From contig JAYKAV010002353.1 in NCBI GenBank assembly GCA_035582835.1, positions 774,586 through 838,585 of the forward strand: DNA of 64,000 nucleotides, read 5' to 3'. The notes beneath the pieces are model-generated. The model made no database searches and was not told the DNA's origin. It was given only the letters and a program-made list of their open reading frames with translations. The translations under genes were made by a program, and so were the position numbers. This stretch comes from Phoebastria nigripes (lineage: Eukaryota; Chordata; Aves; Procellariiformes; Diomedeidae). Positions within the stretch are counted from its first letter, which is position 1; every line of letters begins with the position of its first letter. This document shows positions 37,701 to 50,374 of this stretch, in pieces.

Positions 37701-39239
37701 CCACTTCTTAAAAGGAGCAACCAGTACACCTGCACTAAACTGTTTCAGATTCCTGAGTGTAATGCAGTATTAAAATTACATTTTCGAGTACTGGTTTCAG
37801 CTAAGACATCTTGGCAGAAGTCCATTTCAGTTAAAGATTTACTGCTAATATTTGCTGAACTAGGAAGGACCGGTATTTTTCATGCTGCTTCTGTTTCAAT
37901 GTTCCCTTGCTGTCAGCACTAGTCTTTGTGCTGTTCTAAGGCAATTCCACATCGGGGAGGCTAAGGTCAACCACACAACGATCAGCTAAAATAGTGCCAC
38001 AGAGTTCTTGGGATTTGGCCCACAGAGTATAATAACTACTGTACCTGCATAAAATTTCACTTGGATTTTTTTACTAAGCAAACCCTTACACTTAAGTGCT
38101 CCTTAATATTGATTGCTTTTCTGTGTTTTTGCATAAGCAGTCCNGTACAGTGTATTCACATTATAAGGTGATGAAAACATATGAAGAGATTTCTTGGATT
38201 CTTTTTCTTAAAGTTCCTTTTTTTGAAGCTCAGATGTTGGCAGAGAAGAGAAGAGAAATAGGAAAATAAAGTCAAAGAAATTTAGATACAAGTACTTACA
38301 TTGGCATTTGAGCAACCAACTGATAATCTGTCAATTACCGGTCAGACAGGGTTTGTACCGTAAATGTAGTTTCTCCACACTATTTTTTAAAGGCATACTC
38401 CAGGAAAAAAGTTTCTATTTTTTTTTTGCAGAACTTCTTGCACAGCTTGAATTATCTTTAAAATAAACAAATAAATAAGCACATATATTCTATTTTACCC
38501 TAATCCCTCTTCACAGATGATTTTTGAGTTTTATCTTCCTTTCTTTCTTCATCAGCCCTTGTAGCACTCTGACAATGGCTTCTATTCAGCAGCCTTCAGA
38601 GTGCCTTGCAGGGTTCAAATTCAGCTGTATCTTTTTGCAGCATAGTGCCCACCTCGCACCAGAGTGTAAAAAAGTTACTGTTATGTGTCTGATTCAGGAT
38701 GCTCTTATGTTCGGTTCCATCATCAGTCCATGGCCTCTTGCAAATGTTATGGCTTCTCAAAGGTATGTCATGTTAAATGCCAGCATTTCAGATTTGCTTT
38801 TCTCAGATGCATTAGCCTGACTTTTCCAAGCTAAATTTCCCTTTGTTTTTCTCAGCTTGTGCTTTTATAATAGCTTTTGAAATATTATTTATTGTTTTTG
38901 CTAGAAGGTGTTTGTTCTTCATTCTGCTTTAGCTTTATTTATGAATTTCATTAATGTGATTAACTTTGGTTGATTGACAGTTAAAGCTACCTGCAGAAGG
39001 AAAAGTCAGAACTCTGTCCTAGTTTCATATATGGTTGCCATCTGAGTGTATGACAGCTAGGTGAATAGTGAGCTTCAAAAGACATCTGGAAGATTTAAAA
39101 ACACNAGTAACTCCACTTTATAGGATGGAAAATAAGCCAGTAGACTTAGAAAGATGAAGGGACTTTTGCACTGTTTTGATGTGTGCTACAGCATGTGACT
39201 TTAATGTGGCTAGTATCCAGAGTCATATCCAGAGCCACT
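34781..39239. other. Host DNA, no recognised gene; G-poor tract and hairpin
   Basis: No repeat family is recognised. From about 35935 to 36260 the plus strand is C/T-rich and strikingly poor in G. At 36497-36527 two 9-base arms, GTGATGCAC and GTGCATCAC, enclose a 13-base loop. A short (AAACC)-like run lies near 35670-35693. An open, splice-bounded stretch at 38556-38762 is listed separately. Confidence 0.5.
38556..38762 (+). other. Weak candidate internal exon (207 bases)
   Basis: The left border is a long pyrimidine tract ending TTCTTTCTTCATCAG. The right border is CAAAG|GTATGT. The 207 bases are a multiple of three (phase 2 at both ends) and one frame is open throughout, from CCT TGT to TCT CAA, with a Cys- and Met-rich composition. 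No known domain is seen. It could be a host exon, a non-coding RNA exon or chance; the open frame extends past both borders, which weakens the coding case. Confidence 0.25.
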
Positions 39240-40125
39240 GTGACCCTATTGTGCATAAACAGCAGGATTTTGGAAGCAGGGGGCTGCAGATGTGACCTGT
39301 GTAGAGGAGGCTACCAGCCCAGTCTGACACTGGTGTGAGCAGCCCATCACCTGTTGAACTGCAGCCTGACAGGAGACCCTGTGGNGCCCCAGCTCAGACA
39401 TTTTTAAGGAAGAGCAGCAGCCCTGAGGGACTGGCAATGCTCTGGATGCTGTTGGAGACATGCAGAGGGAATGCGTCTCTTGGAAAGACACGACAGAAAA
39501 GATGCTGATGAGGAGACAGCTGAGGCCATGGCAGTCTTGGAAGGAGGTGACACATGCCGGGTTAGGGACACTTCTGAGGGACTCTGGCTGTGGGCGACCC
39601 GTGTCAGGGCGGGAAGACTCCTAAGGGACTTCAGCCTGTAGAGGACCCAAATTAAGGCAGAAAGACTACTGAGGGACTGTGGCCATGGGTGACCCATGCT
39701 GTGACAGACACAACCCTGAAGGACTGCAGCTGTGGGTGACCCAACTGGGGCAGGGACACCCCTGAGGGACTGTGGCCCATGGGCAACACACGCCAGAGCA
39801 GAAGAAAATGAAGAAGCCCAAAGCAGTGGGAGAGAACCAGTGAGGAGCATGGATTAACAGATAGAAATGAATACACATATGAACCCAACCTCCTGTGCTA
39901 CCTGTTGCTTCACCAAATGAATTAGGACAGGTTGTGTGTAGCCCATATCAAACATGAGAGAAATTGAGACTAGGAAGGGGGGAGAAAGTCAACTACATTC
40001 TTTGTTGTTTCTTTTTTTTCCCCCCAATACCCAAATCAATTATGAGAAGTTGGTGTTAATTGACAATATATTAAATGAAGTAAAATTCCCCAAGTCGAGG
40101 CTGTTTTGTCCATGACGGTGTTAGA
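39240..40125 (+). mobile_element. Truncated ERV fragment with tandem array
   Basis: The left two thirds contain repeated blocks of the form 'gggactgtggccatgggtga', the same theme as the array inside the provirus at 61.2-61.8 kb. The right part has 'tttgttgtttctttt', 'gagaagttggtgttaattga' and 'ccccaagtcgaggctgttttg', which I recall from R/U5 regions of avian ERV LTRs. The similarity stops abruptly near 40122, so the 3' end is truncated. I find no matching TG...CA borders. The minus strand is open for 148 codons across the array, probably because the unit is close to 48 bases. Confidence 0.6.
39425..39800 (+). repeat. ~47-bp tandem array in ERV fragment
   Basis: Starts of the 'ctgtgg'-type core fall at 39582, 39629, 39677, 39724 and 39770, a spacing of 46-48 bases. 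Less regular copies occur upstream to about 39425. Units share the core (gac tgt ggc ... tgggtgac) with the 61-kb array but have drifted apart. Confidence 0.75.
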
Positions 40126-43100
40126 TACAGTGTGGAGGCATTTAAGAAGGGAATTGGAAAGACCTAGGCTGAATGGGAACCTACCTAAGTCATTCTTTGG
40201 GATTTGGCAGGCAAAAAAATGTTGGACTTAAAACATTCATTGTGGCGAAAGTGATGGCATGATGGTGACGAGCCTCCCTTTACAGTCAAGAATCCTTACA
40301 TAAAATAGCATCTTAGGTTAGTATTACAAAAGCAGTGTATTGAGCATTCCTTTTTTTCAAAAGATGCATGACTAAGTGGCAAACTAGGCTCAGCCTCTCA
40401 TTTTGTAAGTAAGTGACTTCTCATACCACCAAGATCTGTGGTAGTTGCCATTGTCATTTCTCTTGTACGAAGCTGTTTCATTTGTGCATCCTAATAGGTT
40501 TAAGGTGTAAAACCAATTCTACACTGAATCCTGAGCAAATAAATGGTGGTACTGACCATATCCAAAGCTATGCAAAAGTGTATTAAGGAAATACAGAAAT
40601 GAGTAATATAAAATTTTAAAGGAGTACTTTAAAAAACTTTTTCTTGACAGATAACAACATAGTTCTATGCTGTAAGTTTTCCCAATTAACAAGGGCAGTG
40701 AATAGTGTTGAATTAAATCTTTGCTAGAAGAAAATATTTATTTCTTTCTCAGGCTCCTTCGGAATGACTTGATTCATATACACAAAAATTCTGAATGTTG
40801 TCTAAGAGTTGATCTTTTGAAAATAACTGTGTGTGGCTCCTAAATGCCCCATCCACCTTTTCTTGCAGGCAGGGTTTTGTGTGGTCTCTGGAAGCTCACA
40901 TAATAAAATTAGGATGAAAAATTATAAATGAAACTGCTGGGTTCATTAAACAGCAAATGGAAAGACAGCCGCCAGGTTGATATGTAAGTCAAGTCCTCTG
41001 TGTGTGCTGCAATTTGCAAGTAGAATGCTGTTAGTGTATTAGCTCCTACGTGTTTCAGTGTCACGTATCTAAAAGCTTTAATGCAGCAGGTAACAAAGCA
41101 CATTTTTTGTGAAACAATAGTATCAAAAGGAAAAGCAACTTAATCTTCCACTTCAACAAGCCTCACATTCATCTTCTCTGGAAATGCTGCATTAGTTGTA
41201 TTAACCTCTCACAACTGTTTGAGCCTCTACGATTGTCATTTCTGGAATACCAAGTTTTCACTGTTTTAATTTACAAGATTTGGAGGGATTTTTTTTTTTG
41301 TTTTCATAAAATGCACAGCAATCAGAATTTATCATTGTTAACCAAAACCTTATCTGATGTTAGTAAAAGAAAAAGAATTGCTGTACTGTGCATGTTCTAC
41401 TTCCAAGATTTTCTTGGGCCTATTGAGTACATCAGTACTGTAATTTTTGGTTATCCTCAGCTACCTTTCCTACGATCCCAGAGAGTGAATATGAAATTTC
41501 TGGAGCATGCAGAACCCCCAAGCCTACCCAGAGGCATAGTATGCCATTAGTACAGGACCACAAGGTTTGCATACCTGCAGGCACATATAGAAAGACTGTC
41601 AGTTCCCCTGGAGGTCCTGCTTGGATGAGATGCGGGCAAAGCTGGGGTCACAACATCCTAACTAAGCACAGACTAAACATAGCCACATTTGTTGTACACT
41701 TAGTTTACTCAGTGTATCATACAATGGATTAATGACAAAGAAATGTGATTCTTTTGTTGATTTGGAGGTATTTTTAATTGAAAAATAAAAACCAGTATTG
41801 AATATACAATGATCATATGCACTGTTGACCAGTGTGTTTTCTTATGTGACTGATGGGTCCTGGGGATGAAAGCACAGTGCCAGTCATTCATACAGCTCCA
41901 GAGAATAGTGGGTGATAAGTAGGCCTGAATGATTTGTTTTAATCTAGTTTTGATTCTAGTCCTGCAGCCATCAGAAGAAAATCACACAAAAATATTGGTT
42001 TTAGATCAAAAGTTCTGTCATATCTACATTTTTCTCAAAAGTATAAAGAAAGTATTTGGTTTTGGTAGAAATATATATATATATTTCAGCATTTTTTTGC
42101 AAGCTAGAAGGGTTATATTCAGAAAACTAGCAGTGATATTTCTTTTGTTCCACACTAGATGGGTCAGAGTACCAGTCCAGAATGTGGGTAGTCTAGATTC
42201 AAGTCCTTTTTGCTTCTCTTTTATGTCACAGAAGAAGGTGACAATATGAAATCACCTGGAAACTAGGTTTTGGGGCTGGACTTTCTCATATTTTCCATCT
42301 GATGTTGTTTAATTCTTTGATTTTATGGACAAAGAGGTGCAAGCCAGGCATCCCAACTCTTCACTAACGGTTCCTTTAAATTAATAAGTCATTCTTAACA
42401 CTGGTGTAAACACATACCTTAAATTTTGCAATTTTATGACTTCCACCCCTTTGCCTCCCCAGGAAGATCTACCTGTTGAATCTCCCTTCCATTTTCCAAG
42501 ATGACTGAAAGGGTATGTTTGATAAATTTACTGTTCACCTGAAGATTTCTGGCCTGGTTCAGATGGCATGGCTGAGAATAGTACGCTTGTAAACTGAGTA
42601 AAATGAGCACACAGAGAGAGTCTAAGGGTTGTTGCGTTTGATGCCCATCTGTATTCTGTATTACTTTTTTTTTTTATATTATCCAAAGGGATGTCTATAG
42701 ATCTGCACCTTGAACTCTACAGAATATGAAAAAACACTTCAGAATGTCAGCCATCCAAGATAACATCAGTAAAGAAAGGAAATATGCAGGCAGGAAACCC
42801 ACAGAAAAAAATGGATCAGCTACTTGTGTTCTCTGGCTGCAGAATTTATCTAAAGGCTGCAACCTGGCAATTTTGGTGATGGTAGGTGATATGAAAAATT
42901 GTTTTGCATGGATACTTTCCTTCTTTTTATGCTGAGAATGTCCTCAAAACTTCTTGCCTTTTAGCTTAAATAAGCTGAGACTTCTATCTTTTTGGTACTT
43001 CGGAAAGGACAAGTGACGTATGATCCCAGTGCGAAAGTCCCATCTGGAAATGGAAATAAATACTGACCTTCTCTGGCTGTTTTTCTGTCTGTTTTTAATG

Positions 43101-44439
43101 TAAGTCAGCTCAAAGAGCTAGTGTTATGGTGAAATAGCATTTGAATATCCTAGCTCTGATCTTCAAGACTATTGAGATTCTAGTTTACTAAGATTTTTCA
43201 GGCTTCGAACTATAAATGACTTTTTAAAAGCCTGTCAGCAAGTCAGCCTTTTAAAACACACCTTTTTCTCCCCATTGCCTGTGTTTTTTAGTTCAAATTC
43301 AATAGAGCATCTCTATGAAAAAAGGTGGCATCATTCTGCAGCATGTCACCAAAGAACAGGACATTTTATGACTTGTTAAATTGCCAGGCTAGGAGCTCAA
43401 ATCCTGGTGGCTTTAAACAATTTTAATCATATAAACTTACTTTAAAATAACTCTTAAAATCAAGCTGAAGTTGCTAGGTCATACTGTCATCTGAAGTAGC
43501 TGCAGAAGTAGTTCAACTGAATCCAATTTAAAAAAAAAAATACTTTTTCATTTTAACTGCAATGTCATTATGGATTGTGAGAGTCTAAGGTCATATAAAC
43601 CAGGCAGGGCCAGAGAAAGAACCAAGGACGGAAAAATGCATTCAGTTCTTTTAAATGATAGGAAAATTTGTGACTTTGAGTAGGGTTTCATAATAGCTAT
43701 ACTTCAGTCAAAGTTCAGCTTGAAGGTAATGGAGTATAAAATAATCTCCCATTGAGGACTTACAACGTGAAATGGCAACAGACAAAAGAAACAGTTTTTA
43801 AAACCACTGAAGCACAGCCATGAGTGCAATTTGAGGACTGGCATCTACAAATAACTCAAGGCAAAAAAAGCAGCAAGTTTAGATTATTGTATCATGTAAA
43901 TTGGGAAGATAAGAGCTTGAGCATCACCTTTCAATAATAAAAATTCGTTTTTTCCACTGTGATATCCGCTGATATGCTTGAGTCATGGAGTAAATATGGA
44001 TGTCAAGAGAAGTCAAGTGGTGGTTGATAGTGTGCACTTCTGGAAATGGGGTCTTATAGTCTTTCTTCTCCGTGTGCTGTGGAATCACTGAGCTAAGCTT
44101 CCCACCTGCACCTTGATCTCACTCCAGCTGTATTTGATTTGCATTTGGATTTTGGCACCGTGTAGCAAAGTATCAGCCCTTTTAAGTTTATCTTTCATCA
44201 AGTAGTCCCAAGACTGATATAAAATTTATTTTAAAGTAAAGCTGTGACATTTTTACATATATTACTGTCAAAAAGATGCTTATTTCAGGTGAGCTGAAAA
44301 AAAAACCCCAAACCCAAATACCTTATTCCTTAATTTAGAGTAAAGCAGGCTCCTTTCTCTTCCATTCTGTTTCATTTTAAACTACTGCACCATTATACAG
44401 AAATGTTATAAACCATATTCTTACTTGAGCATCTTTTCC
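40126..44439. other. Host DNA, no recognised gene
   Basis: No repeat family is firmly recognised. A GC-richer piece lies near 41500-41660, an (AT)n run near 42069-42083, and an old-SINE-like stretch near 42150-42290 that I could not assign. Frames at 41233-41550 and 41929-42249 (plus, about 105 codons each) are AT-rich and look like chance. Confidence 0.5.
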
Positions 44440-45420
44440 ACTTGGAATCAAGCCTATAAATTCCTTATAGGGGGATAACTTTCTATGTTAAGACAATTTC
44501 TTGGGTAAGTTCTAGCTTTCATCAGTCTGTGGTATATACTTCCTGAGTAGAAATTGTATCTTTGTGTTTAATAGCTTTTGATACACTTTTTGTTCATGAA
44601 TTTGTCTAATTGCTTTTTTAACCCGTCTTAACTGTTAATGTGCACAACATTCTGAGCAGTAAGTGCTACAATTTAATTATATGTTACATAAATATATATT
44701 TTCTTTTGTTTGTTTTAAACCAGTACCTGATTATTTCATTTGATGACCTTTAATTCATATATTTTGGAAAACAGTGAATTGTGGAAAACAGTTAAGTGTT
44801 TCTATTTTTTTCTGCATCTCATTAATTATGATATAAACTTATGTTGTATCTTCCACATTGTTGTCACATTTTTAAGCTCCTAGTTGATTGACTTTGTCCT
44901 TGTACAGAAGTTTAAAACCTTTTCTTACCTTTGTTATTTTTCTTTATATTTTTCCCCATTATACTCTACCAGTTATCATCATCATCAGATCAAGAATGCT
45001 CAAGTTCAAAATACTTATGCAGTAGCCAAGTGATGTTTTCTGCTTCTTTTTTTAATTTCCTCTCCTAATAATTCTGAATGTTTTTTCTGTCAGTGCTGAA
45101 CACTGACGTTTAGAAGGCCTATTCACCATAACTGTCAAGTGACATTTAATTCAGACTTTACTTTTGTCTATGTACAGTTATGTTTGTTTTACTCTGTGTA
45201 CTATTTCACATTGAATTTCACTCAATCAGCTAGTCTCTGGGTTTTGTGAAATTCTCATGCAGTTTTTTTGAGTCAAATTTATTTTTTCTGTACCTCTGCA
45301 ATATCAACAAACCTTGTTACCTCACTGTTCTCTCTGTTCACTGCATCGGATACAAACACATTGAAGAGTACAAGTCCCCACACAAACCTCTGAACAACAT
45401 TTCCTTCCTCTGACCATGAG
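44440..45420 (-). mobile_element. Ancient CR1 LINE fossil, 3' half
   Basis: Read on the plus strand this is again the reverse complement of the old amniote CR1/L3-type family. Anchors in order are 'catgaatttgtctaattgct', 'tttttaaccc', 'cttttgtttgttttaaacc', 'tatttcatttgatgacc', 'tttcacattgaatttcact' and 'ttacctcactgttctctct', ending near a 'acacattgaagagtacaagtc' block. The order matches the fossil at 22.6-23.6 kb and extends further to the 3' side. No coding frame survives. Confidence 0.7.
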
Positions 45421-45449
45421 GTGAACTTAACTTCCTCTGACCATGAGGT
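45404..45449 (+). repeat. 27-bp local tandem duplication
   Basis: The 19 bases CTTCCTCTGACCATGAGGT at 45404-45422 recur exactly at 45431-45449, a 27-base period with 1.7 copies. It sits at the end of the ancient CR1 fossil. Confidence 0.85.
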
Positions 45450-46570
45450 AGTACTTAAGTAGTTAATAACATAGAACCTAAGTAGTGAATTACATACATA
45501 ATTGAAACTTCCATGGTTTTATAAAGCTCAATTAAAAGTCTTGACTATCACATAATATTGCTGATTTATTGCTACTCATTCTTTCAGTTTGTTTTAATCC
45601 CTGTTTTATGTTTGTTCACTTTGAAAAAGTTTCTCAAACTCGTTTCTTCACAAAGATCCAGCATAAGAACTTCCTAAGTCTCTCTCTGTAATGAACACAA
45701 GAATGTTCATCATAACGAACTGATGTTAAAGACCCAGAATGACTGATCTGCGGAAGACAAATTTTGTGACATGTCAGAAAATGAGGCACTGTACATTTTG
45801 TTAGATACTGCAAAAGAATCTCATCTACTATTTCAATCTTTTCTTCAAGAGTAGTCTTTCTTTTGCTATTCCAGCTCTTCTGATTGTGGCATGTTTACCA
45901 CTGGTTTAAATAAGGGCAATATGGATGTCAGGAATGGTACTATAGCTACTTCCCTCACCTATAGGAGTAAATTCTGTTATTTTTAGAAACAAATGTGTAG
46001 TATTTTTAATTTATTTTCCCCTGACATTTAATAATTAATTTCTTACTGTCTGTTTGGTCTTTAATCTCCAAAACTCTGCACTAACTTTAGCTAGGAGGCT
46101 CTAATTCAGAACTTAATTTATGTCGGTTTGGAACAGGAGTGCTTTGTGCTAAAGATCAGAGTCTTGAGGCCATTTCCAAAAGGTAAATACTACCTAATAC
46201 GATGGTGATGTTAAATACACAGATCTCTCTTCTCTATAAGCTCAGAACACTAATGTATTTTCGTATGGGCAAGTAAATAACTTTCAGCTGGTAATGATTT
46301 TCAGCCATTAGTGACCTGGACTGAAATTGAACTTGTGACCTATATGTGTACTCTGGATTCTTAATCATAACTGTAAAGCCCCTCAGAACAAGTCTTCTCC
46401 CTCTCATTTTCCCATTCTTTTTTTGACAAAGAGGAGTTTAGTCTGATGTTCTGCTTCCCTCTACTATGATTACAATTCAATAGGCCTAAGTCACACTATT
46501 ATATGAGATACAATTTTGAAGTTATTTCTTATCTTGTGTGAGAATGGGCCACATCAGAACCAAATAATAA
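45450..46570. other. AT-rich host DNA, no recognised gene
   Basis: No element or gene is recognised. Confidence 0.5.
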
Positions 46571-46680
46571 CGGAGTCTATTGGGAGTTCTGGTTGATTAA
46601 TGACTGAGGATTGGGCTGAATAATACTGAGCACTTACATAGCACTTTACATGTTCAAAGTGCTGCACAAACATTATCTAA
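46571..46680 (+). repeat. Probable ancient amniote SINE/LINE tail
   Basis: A 'ggagtctattgggagttctg' block, then 'gaggattgggctga', 'gagcacttacatagcacttt' and 'ttcaaagtgctgcacaaac' follow a theme common to old amniote retroposon tails (MIR/L2/L3-like). The exact family cannot be told by eye. Confidence 0.4.
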
Positions 46681-47637
46681 ATAAAACAAATGTGGCTTAT
46701 TAAGGAATCTGTTCACGTGTATTCTGATGAGATAAACAAGCATGCAAAAATGCATGAAAAATTACCTATATGTTTCTCCTTTTGCAAAGGGAATTGTGTT
46801 TGAAATGTGGTTCATCCTTTTCCAATATTTTATACTAGAATGTTTGTTTCTTTTTCATTAGTAGAGTGAGCAGACATCATTTAAGTTGTCTCTTCAGGGT
46901 GGGTGAATGTGTATTGTAGAAAAATAACCGGAGTTTATGACAAATATTCTGCATGGCATTATTATTATGTGAATTAACACAGGAAACTTCAGCTTTAGCA
47001 TTTAGCAGCATGTGGTAAAGAATTTTAATTTCCTTATTTTAAAGGTTAAGTGTTCCTTCAAGCCCACTTGTTACCATTCCCAAACAGAATAAATAGGGAA
47101 CTTCCTCTAAGAAAGCTACTAGTTCATTCAATAAATATTTTAATAGAAAATCTGTTGCTTTCATAATCCTATCCCTAAGTGAGCAGTCAAGAATGGATTT
47201 AAACAACTTTTTTTAATAACATGGAGACTTTTCAATTCTAAACATTTTTTTTTTTCAGTTGGAAGAAGCATTTGAGTAAGCCCTGGGCAAATTTGAATAT
47301 ATTAATATAAATCATTGGCCAAGGTGTGCATGAAGATTGCTGAGGCACTTTTTACACTTGAACTATGTATTAAAGTTCCACACACACCAGCTCACCGAGG
47401 CTGACTTAAGAGTATTACTCATATACAATTTGAAGCAAGGGGTAATATTTATATCCATATGACATTTAAATAATCTTCATCATCAGTACTCTTATTCTTT
47501 TTATGCAGCACTCTCTTCCTTGTGGGTAGGGCACTCAGACTCTTGAGAAGTCAACTTTAATTATACTAGAGACAATACATGCTAAGCGACACCCTGCAAT
47601 CAAAAATCATTATAGTGATCTTGAGAACACTTTTTTA
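46681..47637. other. AT-rich host DNA, no recognised gene
   Basis: No gene or repeat family is recognised; a poly-T run lies at about 47246-47258. Confidence 0.5.
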
Positions 47638-47909
47638 CTAGCCTATTTGTCTGGATAATCTTAAGGTCTCAATAAAAGAAGATGAGTTTGGCAGAAGGGC
47701 CACTGGAGCACTTTTCCCAGCAGATCTCGTTACCCTTGCTGAACTCCCAAGCCTTTCCAGCCGTTCAGTCTTAATACTTGGAAGACCCTTTGTTTGCACT
47801 TGACCCCTTGTCTTCTCATCCAGGTCCTGTAACTTCCTTACTGGGAAGATACTGAGGTCTTCTTTCCTTCCTGTTTTCATACTTTGTCTTCCTAGAACAT
47901 AACAGCTGC
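47638..47909 (-). other. Weak candidate coding exon, possibly terminal
   Basis: On the minus strand a pyrimidine tract ending TTTATACAG (AG at 47911-47910) precedes an open frame running 90 codons to a TAG at 47638-47640. The encoded stretch begins after the tract with SCYVLGRQSMKTGRKEDL and is rich in Lys, Arg, Ser and Leu. Its base composition is more GC-rich than its surroundings. I recognise no family. It could be the last exon of an unknown gene or a chance frame. The frame also continues upstream of the presumed splice site, which weakens the case. Confidence 0.25.
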
Positions 47910-48030
47910 CTGTATAAACAGAATGAAAACACAGTCTTTGTATACAATAGAAAATATGTGGGAAAGGAAAATCCCACTTAGCTCCTGGACATTTTGGAGC
48001 ACACCTACACAGCTTGGTATTGACAGTCAC

Positions 48031-49565
48031 TACTCACTCCACCCATTCTCATACACAGTTACAAAACATTTCAGGTATTGCTGCATGGAAGTCAGGCAAC
48101 TGTCTTTGCACAACGGAGTTGGCTCAGAGTGCAGGAGGAAACCCAGAGCACTACCTTCACTTGATCATGCAGGTATATGTTACTTAGGATTTAGATAAAC
48201 ACTAAGGATGCTGAAATACCCTGCAATGATTGCCCTTATTTTCCTCTTTAAAGACAAGCAAGCAAACATACAAACACAGCATAATCAAAATGGCTTCTTA
48301 AAAAGAAGGGCTTAGTCCAGCAAACAATTTATTCTGGTGAGTAATTCTTATTCTTTTACCAGCTTGGAAATATCTTTGAGAAATACTTGCCTGTTTAAAA
48401 TTGAACTGACCCCACAAACAGAATACAGTACAGTTTGCATAGATCTAAGGTTTATATTATATTTACACATTTTTTACAAAAGTTAGAGAAGGGGACGTAG
48501 GAAAAATAATAGGCCTCTTTTTCTTTATGCTTTTCAATGAATGCTTTTATTTAGTGACATTTTTGTTAAGTTACTGAGTTTTAAGGTTCTATTGATTTAT
48601 TTTCCTTATGTTTCTCCCTTATGAGCACATGTGATTGCAGCAACCATGTGTGACAACCTAGAACTTTTATTTTCTATTACAAATATAGACTAACTCATCT
48701 TTTCAGCTTTTATACAATACAGCCTTGGAAAACGCACAAGATCTCAAATGACAGCTGAAGGGAAAACTGATGGGATATGATCACACAAAAGGGTTAAAAC
48801 AGTCTTCATTTTCAACACAAGTGCTATACTTTGCGAATAGCAGATGCTTTATAAATATTCCCTTTTATTTTGAAGTTCTAAACTATAACCTATGAATTGA
48901 AGGACAAGTCATTCCAGGGGAAGTTAAAAATTCACTTATACCAGTCACAACCCCACTGGAATAAAACAAATCTTAGCAGACAAGAAATCAAATATGAAAT
49001 AACAAATCTAAATCAGGAAGTGACACTGAGGACATCAAGAAAAATATACAAGTAAAACATTTCAGCAGTGGAACAGGTAACAGGTGGACAAATATAGTCT
49101 CAGAAAAGCTGCCAAACATTGAAAAGTGCAATAAAAGTGGACACAATGTGAAGTAATTACAAAATTCAATTTCAGGATGAAAATTAATGTTGAAACTGCC
49201 AGAGACAGTCTGAATAAGAGGAGCAGGACTGTAAGGCAAGACCTGTAAAGGACTTCATCCAGCAGTGCAACAGAGAGACGTCCATAATTTACTTTCAGAA
49301 AATTCACATCAAACATAATTTTCGTTACAACTGGCTTTATTGATCAGCTGTTGACCGTCTGAAACTAAAGGCAAAATTTGTTCTACCCACCTTTTTTTCT
49401 AGATTTCAACTTCATAGACCCCTTATTGTACCTGCCCTTATTGACCTCTTCAGTTCTCGGCAATTTTTCTAAGGCTGTATTTACCTATCTGATACTTGTT
49501 CCCTTACAGATACGTTCTTTTGTATTCTTGATCTTTTTCTTGTCACCTCTTAGTTTGATTTGTTA
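48031..49565. other. AT-rich host DNA, no recognised gene
   Basis: No element is recognised. Overlapping minus-strand frames at 48988-49316 are Leu/Phe-rich and look like translated AT-rich DNA. Confidence 0.5.
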
Positions 49566-49684
49566 TTTCATAGAATCATAGAATCATAGAATCATTAAGG
49601 TTGGAAAAGACCTCTAAGATCATCGAGTCCAACCGCCAACCCAACACCACCATGCCCACTAAATCATGTCCCTAAGCGCCTCAT

Positions 49685-50302
49685 CTACACGTCTTTTAAA
49701 TACTTCCAGGGATGGGGACTCCACCACTTCCCTGGGCAGCCTGTTCCAATGCTTAACCACTCTTCAGTAAAGACATTTTTCCTAATGTCCAATCTAAACC
49801 TCCCCTGGCACAACTTGAGGCCATTTCCTCTCGTCCTATCGCTAGTTGCTTGGCAGAAGAGACCAACACCCACCTCGCTGCAACCTCCTTTCAGGTAGTT
49901 GTAGAGCGCGATAAGGTCTCCCCTCAGCCTCCTCTTCTCCAGGCTAAACAGTCTCAGTTCCCTCAGCCGCTCCTCATAAGACTTGCTCTCCAGACCCTTC
50001 ACCAGCTTCGTTGCCCTTCTCTGGACACGCTCCAGCACCTCAATGTCCTTCTTGTAGTGAGGGGCCCAAAAACAAACACAGTATTCAAAGTGCGGCCTCA
50101 CCAGTGCCAAGTACAGGGGCACGATCACTTCCCTACTCCTGCTGGCCACGCTATTCCTGATACAGGCCAGGATGCCGTTGGCCTTCTTGGCCACCTGGGC
50201 ACACTGCTGGCTCATGTTCAGCCAGCTGTCAACCAACACCCCCAGGTCCTTTTCTGACAGGCAGCTTTCCAGCCACTCTTCCCCCAGACTGTAGCATTGC
50301 AT
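49685..50302 (-). pseudogene. CR1 ORF2 C-terminal part (broken)
   Basis: This 205-codon frame covers the C-terminal part of the CR1 ORF2 protein, after the reverse transcriptase palm. Recognisable pieces are [53 protein letters not shown] and [20 protein letters not shown], then SDRTRGNG and [11 protein letters not shown]. The reading frame is lost near the end, where the usual VRHWNRLP segment is replaced by a shifted reading. The first methionine is internal to the domain and not a genuine start. It can encode only a fragment of the retrotransposon polyprotein. Confidence 0.85.
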
Positions 50303-50374
50303 GGGGTTATTGTGGCCAAAGTGCAGGACCCAGCACTCGGCCTTGTTGAACCTCGTACAGTTGGCCTCAGCCCA

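Noticed and set aside
39404..39850. 148-codon minus-strand frame over the ERV array
   Set aside because: The repeat period is near 48 bases, a multiple of three, so one frame stays open by periodicity. No known protein is encoded.
42150..42290. Possible old SINE
   Set aside because: A few blocks resemble amniote SINE heads, but order and spacing were not good enough to assign a family.
49850..50257. 135-codon plus-strand frame
   Set aside because: Antisense shadow of the CR1 ORF2 C-terminal part.
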